38,990 nucleotides of DNA from Saprospiraceae bacterium (GCA_020629035.1 JAHDEC010000028.1:1-38990), one strand, 5' to 3'. Positions 26,680 to 35,574 are shown, numbered from the stretch's first letter. Notes: a model not told the origin generated them from the sequence alone. Made by a program: numbers and translations.

Positions 26680-29460
26680 TTATTTTTCCTTCCACCTTCT
26701 TGATAAGGCGAATATAAATCCTAACATCATCATAATCGCCCCTAGCCAAAACATATTTATGCCGGGGAACTCCTTGGCTTCAAAAATGATAAAATCTGAC
26801 CTTGGTACATCTTCAGCTATGAGCAAATTGATAGGATTTATATTCCTCACATCTTGCGCAACACTAAATGTAAAAGACTCATTTACTGGGTCTATTTTTT
26901 CAAAGCGGATATGTAAACCAAACTCAGGTAAATAATCCTTTATTGAAAACGATTTACCATTCCGAAGGATGTAAATGGGTTGTACCTGCTCTTCTTTTTC
27001 TCCAGCTTTTTGTACAGATAATAGTGCACCAACTGCAACATCACCCTCTTGTGCATTATACTGATCATTATCGATGGTGTTATCAAAATTGTCTAACTGG
27101 ATTTTGTAGTCTTTGTACAAGAAAGAGGCGCCCTTTTTGACATTGTAGATCGCGTAATTTAGCTGATCTTCACTATTAAATATTCTGGTAAAGAAGGTGT
27201 CTTGAAGAAACAACTTTAGGTTAAACGGCTCGATGACTTCAGGGATCTCAAAAATCATATTGTCCTTAACACCCACTGCCGGAGTAACTGTAAATACCTG
27301 ATCTCCATCAAGATTTTTAAACTCTATTTCTACCGCAACACTTAAATCAAAAGAATCCTCTAAGCTTGGATTAAACACAATATCTTTAACCACCCCGTAA
27401 TGCTTACTGGTATAAATAGTGTCACCAAGTGATGGCTTGTATGGTTTGTACTCAAGGGAATCTTCTATTTCTTGTGCAAGGCTTATATCCATTTGTGACC
27501 TTGGAAGTGAAGCAATATTGGTAAATATATCCTTATGCAAATAGTGTTTAGTGTCTGGATTCGAAGCTGCAACTTTCTTAAAATCTCGGTCAAATTGCAC
27601 ATTAGGGTGCAGCATAAAAGACTCAACAACTACCGAATCCTCAATGCGCTCAAATTTAATATCAAAGGTCCTATGCTGTCCATCAATAGTATCCCGCTCG
27701 TAAGTTATCCAATAATCATTTACAAACATCGGAGCACCCTTTATTAACGAGATGACCTTACTTAGTGAATCATCATCTACTAATCCGCGTTGGGCAAACG
27801 GATTGGTACTTACAATCCTTGTATTTAATCCACTAGTTATCACTCCGAAAATCATTAATCCAAAACCTAAGTGCGAAAAAGCAGCAGCACCCGTCTTAAG
27901 ATTCTTAATACCATCCGTAAAGAAATAACTCAGACTGGCTAATATACCAAACCAACAAGCCCATGATAATAAAATGTATCTGACTTCAAAGTAGGATATC
28001 CAAAAGCTAGCTGCATAAGTTATGGCAGCAGCAAGAAGTGCATGAACCAGTGCTCTGATAAAAAACTTTCGTAAATGCTTAGCCTTATATTCTCGTTCTC
28101 TATATCTTAAAAACAAACTTAGACCTGCTAGAATAGTAATAAAAATAGAAGTCCAAATTTGGTACTTATTATAATGAGGAATAGGATCTTCTATCACAGA
28201 ACCAATATATCCTGGATCAAAATAAGTGACTATCTTGTTAAATACAGGTAAAGACGAAGATGCTGCTATAATCGCACCCGCAAAGAATAATACTATTGAT
28301 CCTATAAACATCCAAAACTCTCGAGAGTAAATAGATTCTTCTTTTGGTTTGGTAGGTATGTTTTTATATCTGAGTACAAATAAACTAAGCCCGAGAAACA
28401 AAAAGAATAAAACAAATGCAACCAGTTGCCACTCAAGACCCATTTCCGTAAAAGCATGGGCAGAAGTCTCTCCTAAAATACCACTCCTGGTTAAAAACGT
28501 CGAATAGATGATAAGCACAAACGTTAGAATAAAAAACAAAAGGGTAGAGCGGATGGAGTAACCTGTACTTTTGGCAATGACATTCGTATGAATACCTGCT
28601 ACTAAGATTAACCATGGAACCAAAGACATATTTTCCACTGGATCCCATGCCCAATATCCACCAAAACTTAAAGCTTCATAAGCCCAAGCACCACCCATTA
28701 AAATCCCAATTCCCAAAAAGGCACCTGAAAATAAAGACCACTTAAGCATAGGAGCTAAAACATCCTGATACGAATTTTTCCAGAGGGCAGCTACAGCAAA
28801 AGCAAACGGTACAGTTGTAGATGCAAATCCCAAAAAAGTAACCGGAGGGTGTATTGTATTCCAATAGTTCTGGAGTAAAGGGTTTAAACCTCGACCAGTT
28901 ATTCTTGTCAGATACTCAGCATTGGCAAAAATCGGAGCTTCCATAGTATCTCTCAATAAAAGGGTTGGATTGCTTCCGAACTTATAAACGTAATCACCAA
29001 ATCCTATATGAATGCCACAAATCATGGATAGTAAAAACACCTGGATGATCATGACCACTGCCATGACAGGTGCTTCCCATTTTTTTGCACTGTATATCAA
29101 TAACGCTCCAAGAAAAATATGCCAGAACATCCAAAGTAAAAAGCTTCCTTCTTGCCCTTCCCAGAAAGCAGAGAGTATATATCGCATAGGTAGATCATCA
29201 GATACATGTTCGAAGGCGTATCGATACTCATAATAATGGTTTACCATGACATAAAATAACATGGCGATAACTCCTAAAACAGATATTCCATGGAGATAGA
29301 ATCCTATACGACCTAATTTCTTCCAAGTGTTGTCTAAGGTGTTGGCAGCTTTGAAAAAGCTAAACGTGGCAAATAAAGCACTGACAAATCCAAGTATTAA
29401 TAGAAAATGTCCGATTTGACCGGGTAAGAGATGTTCTCCTACGTATTGGATTTCGTTCAT
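26680..29460 (-). CDS. ccmF: CcmF-type heme lyase, cytochrome c assembly protein (CcsA/CcmF/NrfE family)
   Basis: CcmF transfers heme from holo-CcmE to apocytochrome c at the outer face of the inner membrane. The 926-residue protein has a dozen or more membrane helices and the WWD heme-handling motif (YWAWDPVENMSLVPW, about 269-283). Flanking histidines are His204 (NTIHPP) and His291 (GIHTNV), the usual heme-ligand positions. FWEGQEGSFLLW (99-110) is a further family signature. A large periplasmic beta-rich region (about 545-890) precedes the last helix and is longer than in E. coli CcmF (about 650 residues in total). It starts 11 bp after ccmE, and no ccmA, ccmB or ccmC is in view. Confidence 0.9.
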   Translation of the reverse strand: MNEIQYVGEHLLPGQIGHFLLILGFVSALFATFSFFKAANTLDNTWKKLGRIGFYLHGISVLGVIAMLFYVMVNHYYEYRYAFEHVSDDLPMRYILSAFWEGQEGSFLLWMFWHIFLGALLIYSAKKWEAPVMAVVMIIQVFLLSMICGIHIGFGDYVYKFGSNPTLLLRDTMEAPIFANAEYLTRITGRGLNPLLQNYWNTIHPPVTFLGFASTTVPFAFAVAALWKNSYQDVLAPMLKWSLFSGAFLGIGILMGGAWAYEALSFGGYWAWDPVENMSLVPWLILVAGIHTNVIAKSTGYSIRSTLLFFILTFVLIIYSTFLTRSGILGETSAHAFTEMGLEWQLVAFVLFFLFLGLSLFVLRYKNIPTKPKEESIYSREFWMFIGSIVLFFAGAIIAASSSLPVFNKIVTYFDPGYIGSVIEDPIPHYNKYQIWTSIFITILAGLSLFLRYREREYKAKHLRKFFIRALVHALLAAAITYAASFWISYFEVRYILLSWACWFGILASLSYFFTDGIKNLKTGAAAFSHLGFGLMIFGVITSGLNTRIVSTNPFAQRGLVDDDSLSKVISLIKGAPMFVNDYWITYERDTIDGQHRTFDIKFERIEDSVVVESFMLHPNVQFDRDFKKVAASNPDTKHYLHKDIFTNIASLPRSQMDISLAQEIEDSLEYKPYKPSLGDTIYTSKHYGVVKDIVFNPSLEDSFDLSVAVEIEFKNLDGDQVFTVTPAVGVKDNMIFEIPEVIEPFNLKLFLQDTFFTRIFNSEDQLNYAIYNVKKGASFLYKDYKIQLDNFDNTIDNDQYNAQEGDVAVGALLSVQKAGEKEEQVQPIYILRNGKSFSIKDYLPEFGLHIRFEKIDPVNESFTFSVAQDVRNINPINLLIAEDVPRSDFIIFEAKEFPGINMFWLGAIMMMLGFIFALSRRWKEK

Positions 29461-29471
29461 AAGATGGTACT

Positions 29472-29861
29472 CTAGCTTTCAGCTCTCAATAGTAATTCTT
29501 CGTCTTTGTATTTTGATGGGCATTTCGTTAATACCTCTGTGGCAACAAATACTTCGTCTTTCATTTTTCCAGTCACCACTACTTGTTCTGATAATTCAAA
29601 ATCCTGAGGTTTTGGCTGAGTTAAAACCACTTTTTTTGAAACGCCATCATTGTCAAGCATATGGAAAGAAAAGTAATTTGGGTCTTCTGCTGGATCGTAG
29701 AAGAAATCTTTATCTAAATCTAAAGTTCCTGTAACTTTCACCTTAGATCTGGTTTCAGCGTCTGAAAAGGTTGCATAAGTAGATACATCTCCTGATGCAT
29801 TTAGAAATATGGCTATGGCAGCCGCAATGCAAACAAAGCCAATAATATAGGTCTTTTTCAT
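29472..29861 (-). CDS. ccmE: cytochrome c maturation heme chaperone CcmE, cysteine (CXXXY) type
   Basis: CcmE holds heme covalently in the periplasm and hands it to CcmF. The 129-residue protein has an N-terminal membrane anchor (about 5-22), an OB-fold beta barrel (KVKVTGTLDLD, then the VVVTGKMKDEVFVATEVLTK segment), and a C-terminal CPSKY. The usual HXXXY heme-binding motif is therefore CXXXY (Cys114, Tyr118), the variant described from Desulfovibrio-type Ccm systems. I chose the ATG at 29861; a GTG two codons upstream is less likely. It heads the long minus-strand run, with an exact -7 box 28 bases upstream. The ftsE gene diverges from it. Confidence 0.9.
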   Translation of the reverse strand: MKKTYIIGFVCIAAAIAIFLNASGDVSTYATFSDAETRSKVKVTGTLDLDKDFFYDPAEDPNYFSFHMLDNDGVSKKVVLTQPKPQDFELSEQVVVTGKMKDEVFVATEVLTKCPSKYKDEELLLRAES

Positions 29862-29889
29862 GTACACGCTATTTTGTTAAAACTCACTG

Positions 29890-29897
29890 CAAATTTA
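29890..29897 (-). promoter_or_regulatory. -7 box (TAAATTTG) for the ccmE-ccmF run
   Basis: On the minus strand TAAATTTG matches TAnnTTTG exactly and ends 28 bases before the ccmE ATG. No other exact box is apparent in the short gaps between the following genes down to purB, so it may drive the whole run. Confidence 0.48.
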
Positions 29898-29944
29898 CAT
29901 CAAATTAATGAGCTTTAAATAATGATTACTTGTAATATGTTGTA

Positions 29945-29952
29945 TATTTTTG
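29945..29952 (+). promoter_or_regulatory. -7 box (TATTTTTG) for ftsE
   Basis: TATTTTTG matches TAnnTTTG exactly and ends 30 bases before the ftsE ATG at 29983. Its TTG is in frame with ftsE and can be mistaken for the start codon. Confidence 0.48.
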
Positions 29953-29982
29953 CTTTATAACTTCCCAATAAACAAAAAAGCT

Positions 29983-30660
29983 ATGTCCACAAGCAATAAT
30001 ACGGTAATACAACTCCAAGATGTGGATATTGTTCAAGAGCAAAATGTAATTTTAAGCGATGTCAATTTCATCATTGGTCAAGCTGAGTTTGTCTACCTAG
30101 TGGGTGATAGTGGAGCCGGTAAATCAAGCCTAATGAAATACTTGTTTGGCGTAATTCCACACACCAAAGGAAAAGCCCAAGTCCTTGATTTTGATCTTGC
30201 TTCGATTCCATATCAAGAAAAATATAAATTAAGAAGGAATGTTTCGATGATTTTTCAAGATTTTAAGTTATTCGAGCGATGGACCGTCTATAAAAATTTA
30301 CTCTTTGTTTTAAAAGCAACGGATTGGACGGATGGAACAGCAATCGAACAACGAATTAATGAAGTGTTAGAGGCCGTGGATCTTTTGAAAAAACGAGAAA
30401 GACCAGTGTATGAGTTATCTGGTGGAGAACAACAAAAGTTGTCCATTGCAAGAGCTATATTGAACAAACCCCAACTAATATTAGCAGATGAGCCTACTGG
30501 TAATCTGCACAAAGACGCTGCGGAATCAACGATACGATTGTTATTTGACATTCTTCAAGAAGAAAAAACAACCATATTCTTGACCACTCATCACCATAAT
30601 ATCCTCACAAAATTTCCAGGTAGGAAACTTCTTTGTGAAGAAGGAACCATCAGCGAATAA
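29983..30660 (+). CDS. ftsE: cell division ATP-binding protein FtsE-like ABC ATPase
   Basis: This 225-residue ABC ATPase has Walker A GDSGAGKSS (41-49), Q-loop FQDF (91-94), the signature LSGGEQ (145-150), Walker B LILADEP (165-171) and the H-loop His203. Length and the segment after the Q-loop fit FtsE (about 222 residues in E. coli), which with FtsX controls septal peptidoglycan hydrolases. LolD-type ATPases are similar, so the name carries some doubt. I chose the ATG at 29983 because the upstream TTG at 29950 lies in the promoter box. No FtsX-like permease is adjacent: the next gene is on the other strand, 3 bp away. Its partner must be encoded elsewhere. Confidence 0.82.
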   Translation: MSTSNNTVIQLQDVDIVQEQNVILSDVNFIIGQAEFVYLVGDSGAGKSSLMKYLFGVIPHTKGKAQVLDFDLASIPYQEKYKLRRNVSMIFQDFKLFERWTVYKNLLFVLKATDWTDGTAIEQRINEVLEAVDLLKKRERPVYELSGGEQQKLSIARAILNKPQLILADEPTGNLHKDAAESTIRLLFDILQEEKTTIFLTTHHHNILTKFPGRKLLCEEGTISE

Positions 30661-30689
30661 GCTTTAATTCATCAGACTCAAAGCTTTTT
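30659..30689 (+). terminator. possible terminator for ftsE
   Basis: AAGCTTT (30659-30665) can pair with AAAGCTT (30680-30686) across a 14-base loop, followed by a T-run to 30689. It overlaps the ftsE stop and the end of the convergent gene. The stem is short and the loop long, so this is tentative. Confidence 0.35.
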
Positions 30690-32784
30690 CTACATCATCG
30701 GTAGGTAGCTTACAAACCTTATTCTTACAAACATAAATGTAGGTATCACCTTCTTGCAGTTTATTAGACAAGAGCGGTAAGGTTCCTTCTGTTTCTCCAC
30801 CTAGAAGAATGGTATTGTTTAAGTAATTCTTAGCTAATTTATCTCTTTTTGCTACTGCATCAGGACCAACAATTGCCACCTCATATGGTGCTTCAGTCAA
30901 ATCAAACATAAGTTGTAGCCAGTTTGAATAGAAGTCTGGAGATTTTGTGCTTACTATTTGCTCATGGTAATTTTTAAGCATTTGTTTGGCCATGGCTAGA
31001 TAATCAAGTTTATAGTTTAAGGTTCCCAATTTGAATAAGTTATTTGCCATGATAGAATTAGATGCTGGGATCTCGTTGTCCATATATTCTACTTTTCTGG
31101 CAATCAATGCAGGATCATGCTTAGAGGTATAATTAAAAACACCAGAGCTCTCTTCATAAAAGTGTTCAATTGCATAGCTCATAAGTTTTTCTGCTGTACT
31201 TAACCATGATTCATCAAGTGTGGACTCGTAAAGCTCGGCAAAGGCTTTTATAATTAAAGCATAGTCATCTAAAAAGGCATTGATACTAGACTTATTATTT
31301 TTGAAATTTCGATCAAGTCTGCCATCACTTTGCATTAAATTATCTTTGATAAACTGGGCATTTTTTAAAGCAATGTCAAGATAGTGTTTGTCTCCTAATG
31401 CATCGTACGCTTCTATGTAGCCACTTAGCATTAAGCCATTCCAAGAAGTCAGAATTTTATCGTCTGTACCTGGTCTAATTCGTTTACTTCGCTCTTTAAA
31501 TAAAACCTCTTCAGAAGCTGCCACAGATGATTTTAAATCTGGGATACTGATGTTTAACTGATCTGCTACTTCCTTATCTGAATACGGTCTATTCAGAATA
31601 TTTGTATGCTCCCAGTTTCCACTTTTTCTAACATCGTAAAACTTTTTAAAATGCTTGGCGGCCTCTTCATCTAACAAGCTATCGATTTCTTGTTCAGACC
31701 AGACATAAAACTTGCCTTCTTCGCCTTCACTATCTGCATCAAGTGATGAATAAAAACCATAGTCACTAGACATTAACTCTCGTTCCACAAATGCTAATGT
31801 TTTATCAATAACTTCCTTATAAACTGGTTTCTTAAAGTGCTTATAACCTTGAGCATATATCGTGATTAATTGACCATTGTCATAGAGCATTTTCTCAAAG
31901 TGTGGAACAAGCCAGATATCATCAACACTATATCTTGCAAAGCCACCACCTAATTGATCATAAATTCCACCAAATGCCATTTTATCCAAGGTTAGCTCGA
32001 CAGCTTGCAGTGACTTAGAGTCATTATACTTTGTCCCATATTTAAGTAGATACTCATAATTGTTAGGCATTGGGAATTTTGGACTACCTACTCTTCCTCC
32101 ATTACGAAAATCAATACGTTCCATAAATTTGGTATTGATAGCTTCCAGTGATTCTTTGTTAAAAGCAATATCTTCTTCAACTTTATCTATAATGTCTACT
32201 TCTTGAATTCCCTGCGTTATTTTTTCAGCACTTTCTACCAATTTTGGCATCTCGGTTTCTTTCATTTTTATGATCTGATCCAAAATATCCATCCATTGAT
32301 CTTGTGGGAAATAAGTGCCCGCAAAAAACGGTTGACCATCTGCTAGAGCTATTGCGTTTAAAGGCCATCCACCTCGACCGCTAATCAGATTACAAGCCGT
32401 CATATAAATATCATCGACATCCGGTCTCTCTTCACGATCCACTTTTATAGAGATGAAGTGCTCATTCATTTTAGCTGCAACCTCTTCATTTTCGAATGAT
32501 TCATGTTCCATAACATGGCACCAATGACAAGCCGCATAGCCCACACTAATGATTAGTAACTTATTTTCATCCTTGGCCTTTTGCATAGCTTCATCTCCCC
32601 ATGGATACCAGTTCACTGGATTGTGTGCATGTTGAAGTAGGTAAGGACTCGATTCGTTAACTAGTGCATTATTGTATTTGTGCTTCACATGATCCTGCTT
32701 ACTTATGTTGTTGTTTTTATTGGTACAAGCTTGGCATAAAAATAAAAAGCATAGTAGGTAAGTAATGCTACATAGGTGTTTCAT
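30664..32784 (-). CDS. YyaL/SSP411-type thioredoxin-domain lipoprotein
   Basis: The 706-residue protein has the DUF255 thioredoxin-like N-terminal domain with [18 protein letters not shown] (46-63) and the redox-like motif CHWCHVM (86-92), followed by the family marks DREERPDVD and SGRGGWPLN. An (alpha/alpha) barrel resembling cellobiose epimerases/glycosidases follows (about 220-600). The family is widespread, from YyaL to human spermatogenesis-associated SSP411, but no reaction is established. A short lipoprotein-like signal with Cys20 (in QACTN) suggests export here. I preferred the ATG at 32784 (M-K-H-L) over 32796. An exact -7 box lies upstream. The gene converges on ftsE. Confidence 0.87.
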   Translation of the reverse strand: MKHLCSITYLLCFLFLCQACTNKNNNISKQDHVKHKYNNALVNESSPYLLQHAHNPVNWYPWGDEAMQKAKDENKLLIISVGYAACHWCHVMEHESFENEEVAAKMNEHFISIKVDREERPDVDDIYMTACNLISGRGGWPLNAIALADGQPFFAGTYFPQDQWMDILDQIIKMKETEMPKLVESAEKITQGIQEVDIIDKVEEDIAFNKESLEAINTKFMERIDFRNGGRVGSPKFPMPNNYEYLLKYGTKYNDSKSLQAVELTLDKMAFGGIYDQLGGGFARYSVDDIWLVPHFEKMLYDNGQLITIYAQGYKHFKKPVYKEVIDKTLAFVERELMSSDYGFYSSLDADSEGEEGKFYVWSEQEIDSLLDEEAAKHFKKFYDVRKSGNWEHTNILNRPYSDKEVADQLNISIPDLKSSVAASEEVLFKERSKRIRPGTDDKILTSWNGLMLSGYIEAYDALGDKHYLDIALKNAQFIKDNLMQSDGRLDRNFKNNKSSINAFLDDYALIIKAFAELYESTLDESWLSTAEKLMSYAIEHFYEESSGVFNYTSKHDPALIARKVEYMDNEIPASNSIMANNLFKLGTLNYKLDYLAMAKQMLKNYHEQIVSTKSPDFYSNWLQLMFDLTEAPYEVAIVGPDAVAKRDKLAKNYLNNTILLGGETEGTLPLLSNKLQEGDTYIYVCKNKVCKLPTDDVEKALSLMN

Positions 32785-32820
32785 GAATGGACTCATAAAT
32801 CTCAGTTTTTAAATAGGGCA

Positions 32821-32828
32821 CAAAGCTA
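32821..32828 (-). promoter_or_regulatory. -7 box (TAGCTTTG) for the YyaL-type gene
   Basis: On the minus strand TAGCTTTG matches TAnnTTTG exactly, 36 bases before the ATG at 32784 (24 before 32796). I see no -33 box at a suitable distance. Confidence 0.45.
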
Positions 32829-32911
32829 TTAATAAATACTCAACTAAGCTTAAATAATCGACGTGCTAACAATTTGTTGACTATTCTTAATATATTTAGT
32901 AAAACAGATAC

Positions 32912-33406
32912 ATGTTCTCAAACAATAGTACACCCTTTGTTTGGAAACGTTTTAACGGAGCATTGATCGAAGGGTCAATATTGGATGAAGTCGAAAGTGC
33001 ATTAAAGCGTGAAAAAGTGGCTGGTCATAAACTCAAGGTCTGTATTGGCACAGATTCCCAATTTTATAACACTAAAATTGATTTTGCAACAGTTATTGTG
33101 ATTTTACGTGAACATAAAGGCGGGTTTATGTATATCCCCAGATTTACTTCACAACGAAAAATGGGATTGAAAGAGCGCATGATTTTGGAAGTTTCAAAAT
33201 CAATCGAAATTGCTTATCCACTTTGTGATGTACTTGATAGGAATAATGTGGAATTAGAAGTTCATGCCGATATTAATACCGACCCAAGTTTTAAATCTAA
33301 CATTGCCTTAAAAGAGGCGATGGGATATATTCTTTCTATGGGTTTTGAATTTAAAGCAAAGCCAGATGCATTTGCCAGTAGTTCTTGCGCTGATAAGTGT
33401 GTTTAA
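32912..33406 (+). CDS. YkuK-family ribonuclease H-like protein (DUF458)
   Basis: The 164-residue protein matches the YkuK/DUF458 family, predicted to have an RNase H-like fold. Key parts are CIGTDSQFYNT (about 45-55, with the conserved Asp), ATVIVILREHKGG, EVHADINTDP (about 111-120) and a C-terminal FKAKPDAFASSSCADK. The acidic residues Asp48, His113/Asp115 and the late Asp are candidates for a metal site. No activity has been shown for the family to my knowledge. It has no signal peptide. It diverges from the YyaL-type gene, and a near-match box TATATTTA lies at 32891-32898. It converges on cutA with 10 bp between the stops. Confidence 0.85.
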   Translation: MFSNNSTPFVWKRFNGALIEGSILDEVESALKREKVAGHKLKVCIGTDSQFYNTKIDFATVIVILREHKGGFMYIPRFTSQRKMGLKERMILEVSKSIEIAYPLCDVLDRNNVELEVHADINTDPSFKSNIALKEAMGYILSMGFEFKAKPDAFASSSCADKCV

Positions 33407-33416
33407 TGGGTTTTGT

Positions 33417-33731
33417 TCAATGCTGTTTTAAACTTGATGCTATCCAATCTTTATAGGATTGATTTGCCGTTATAGACCAAGATGTAATACAAGGAACATC
33501 GTAGGAGTGCAAAGAAGTCACTTCCTCCTTGATGGAGGACCAATGAGCCTTACTTGATTTACAATGTGCTGCAAACTCAGTTTCGTTAATTACTTCCTTA
33601 TTCCATTGATAGATGGCATCTATTTCACGTATATTGGCACAAGCTATAAGTTGCTTTTCCATAAGCTTACCGCAAATCGATTTTGCTTCTTCTTTAGTAG
33701 GGAAGGTGATGTATACGCAAATCAATTCCAT
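33417..33731 (-). CDS. cutA: CutA-type divalent cation tolerance protein
   Basis: This 104-residue cytoplasmic protein has the CutA pattern: VYITFPTKEEAKSI at the start, LIACANI-x-x-I-x-x-IYQW (28-43), EVINETEFAAHCKS and a late W-x-x-x-QSYKDWI. CutA forms stable ferredoxin-like trimers, and the copper-tolerance role known from E. coli is weakly supported elsewhere. It is the last gene of a minus-strand set, 2 bp after pfkA, so it is likely co-transcribed with pfkA. Confidence 0.92.
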   Translation of the reverse strand: MELICVYITFPTKEEAKSICGKLMEKQLIACANIREIDAIYQWNKEVINETEFAAHCKSSKAHWSSIKEEVTSLHSYDVPCITSWSITANQSYKDWIASSLKQH

Positions 33732-33733
33732 GC

Positions 33734-34723
33734 TTACATAGCTAATATTTCAGCCATTCTTACTAAGTCTTGGTTAATCGGCTTGGCGCCTTTAATGGCC
33801 TCATCAAAAGGCGTAAATACTACCTCGTCTGAAATGATTCCGGCAGCCATACCCCGTTTTCCATTCATAAGTCCATCTACCGCAACATAGCCAAGACGAC
33901 TTGCAAGTACTCTGTCCTGGCAACTTGGAGAACCTCCTCTCTGCATATGACCAATTATCGTGACTCTTACATCTTCTTTCTTAAATCCTCCTGCAATGAT
34001 TTTATCCGCCACCGCCATAGCGCCACCATTATGTTCACCTTCTGCTACAATAATCAAATTAAACAGCTTTTGCCGCTCGGCTGATCGTTTAAGCTTGGTA
34101 ATCATAGCATCTAAATCAGTACTTTTTTCCGGTATCAATATTTTGCTTGCTCCTGAACCTATACCAGCATGCAAAGCAATATCACCAGCATGTCGCCCCA
34201 TCATTTCGATGATAAATAATCGACTATGAGCATGAGCTGTGTCTCGAATTTTGTCAACAGCATCTATAGCTGTATTAATGGCTGTATCAAAGCCAATAGT
34301 ATAATCAGTACCGGCTAAATCATTATCTATAGTTCCAGGAATTCCAATAATCGGAATATTGTATTCTTCTCCCAGTATTTTTGCTCCAGTGTAAGTACCG
34401 TTTCCACCAATAGCAACTAAAGCGTCAATCCCGTGATATTCAAGATTGCTGAATGCTTTTTCACGACCTTCTTTAGTTCTAAATTCTTCACTTCTGGCTG
34501 TTTTAAGTACGGTGCCGCCACGTTGGATTATATTGGCCACATCAGGTCGCTCTATCCGCTTAATACGGTTATTTATCATTCCATCATAACCGCCATGAAT
34601 TCCGAAAATATGTAGATCATGATAAATGGCTGTCCTTACTACTGCACGAACGGCAGCATTCATGCCTGGAGCATCTCCTCCTGACGTAAAGACGGCTACT
34701 TTTTTTATAGATTGATTAGTCAT
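33734..34723 (-). CDS. pfkA: ATP-dependent 6-phosphofructokinase
   Basis: PfkA makes fructose 1,6-bisphosphate from fructose 6-phosphate and ATP. The 329-residue protein has SGGDAPGMN (14-22), PGTIDND (129-135) with the catalytic base Asp133, GTDYTIGFDTA (138-148) and EMMGRHAGD. The glycine in GGNG (106-109) at the position that selects ATP fits an ATP enzyme rather than a pyrophosphate enzyme. The residue before it is Asn108, where E. coli has Asp103, a Mg-ATP ligand; see findings. I chose the ATG at 34723, whose ATGACTAA overlaps the stop of the upstream kinase gene, over the ATG at 34741. cutA follows by 2 bp. Confidence 0.95.
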   Translation of the reverse strand: MTNQSIKKVAVFTSGGDAPGMNAAVRAVVRTAIYHDLHIFGIHGGYDGMINNRIKRIERPDVANIIQRGGTVLKTARSEEFRTKEGREKAFSNLEYHGIDALVAIGGNGTYTGAKILGEEYNIPIIGIPGTIDNDLAGTDYTIGFDTAINTAIDAVDKIRDTAHAHSRLFIIEMMGRHAGDIALHAGIGSGASKILIPEKSTDLDAMITKLKRSAERQKLFNLIIVAEGEHNGGAMAVADKIIAGGFKKEDVRVTIIGHMQRGGSPSCQDRVLASRLGYVAVDGLMNGKRGMAAGIISDEVVFTPFDEAIKGAKPINQDLVRMAEILAM

Positions 34724-35555
34724 TGTTTTTATATTTTTCAATCAATCGCTTAATGGGTGAAACCTCTATTTGTCCCATTTGTAATCCTTCCTTTTCTAAC
34801 ACCTTAACAAATGTTGGTTTGAAATGATAAGCAATTGAGCCTACAAAATTACATTTATATTGTTTTGCATCGGGTATAGATCGTATAATCTTTTTTGCTA
34901 ATTTGTTAAAGCAGTGGGTCAGGATTTGATCTTTCGTCTGAGAAGTGCAAATGTGTAAAAACTCGGCAAAGGAGGCGATATAAGTTTTAGGGCTTTTATG
35001 CTCATAGATTTGCTTAACTAATTTGTCTGGAGCTAACTGATAACTCATTAAAAAAGAATAATGATCTTCCCTCGTTAAAAAGTCTCTATGGATATATTTT
35101 TGACAGATTGTTTTGCCAATGTCGTAACCGCTCCCTTCATCTGATAGGAGATAACCACCTGAAACCACATTGGATAATAATTGATTTTTGTTAACCAGAT
35201 TAAAGTGACTTCCTGTCCCAACTATACCTATAATTTGGTCTTCTGTACTATAGAATGATTGAAGAACAGCATTTAAATCAGCATCGGCTTCGAAAGATTC
35301 TAAGGAAGGGAATTGTTTACTTATACTTGTTTGTAGTTCATTTTTGATTTCTGTATCATTAAGTCCTGCACCGAATAATTTAATGGAAGTCACAGCCTTA
35401 ATTTGCTCTTCATTAAGTGGTTTTAAGTTGAGGGAAAATCCTTTTTCATGTTTGAAATTAAAGCCTTTATCAGTCCACATTTTGGCTACGGAATAGTCTT
35501 TATTTAAACAAACCGCTTTGAGTTTAGTCGAACCTATATCTAGAATAATTAACAT
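34716..35555 (-). CDS. BadF/BadG-type ATPase, N-acetylglucosamine kinase-like
   Basis: The 279-residue protein has the ASKHA fold: phosphate-1 loop DIGSTK (6-11), an aspartate-rich ADAD stretch (90-93) in the place of the catalytic Asp, the GTGS loop (113-116) and LSDEGSGYDIG (137-147). These match the eukaryote-type GlcNAc kinases in the BadF/BadG/BcrA/BcrD group. Phosphorylation of an amino sugar or related sugar in the cytoplasm is likely, but the substrate is not shown. It is the first gene of the set with pfkA and cutA, overlapping pfkA by 8 bp. A TATGCA-N6-TGCATA dyad lies 1 bp before its ATG. Confidence 0.85.
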   Translation of the reverse strand: MLIILDIGSTKLKAVCLNKDYSVAKMWTDKGFNFKHEKGFSLNLKPLNEEQIKAVTSIKLFGAGLNDTEIKNELQTSISKQFPSLESFEADADLNAVLQSFYSTEDQIIGIVGTGSHFNLVNKNQLLSNVVSGGYLLSDEGSGYDIGKTICQKYIHRDFLTREDHYSFLMSYQLAPDKLVKQIYEHKSPKTYIASFAEFLHICTSQTKDQILTHCFNKLAKKIIRSIPDAKQYKCNFVGSIAYHFKPTFVKVLEKEGLQMGQIEVSPIKRLIEKYKNND

Positions 35556-35556
35556 G

Positions 35557-35574
35557 TATGCAATCTACTGCATA
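35557..35574. promoter_or_regulatory. inverted repeat TATGCA-N6-TGCATA before the kinase-pfkA-cutA set
   Basis: A perfect 6-bp inverted repeat with a 6-base spacer sits 1 bp upstream of the minus-strand kinase start (35555), in the 78-bp gap shared with the divergent dehydrogenase gene. It could be an operator or a leader hairpin over the ribosome binding region. Only the symmetry is observed. Confidence 0.35.
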
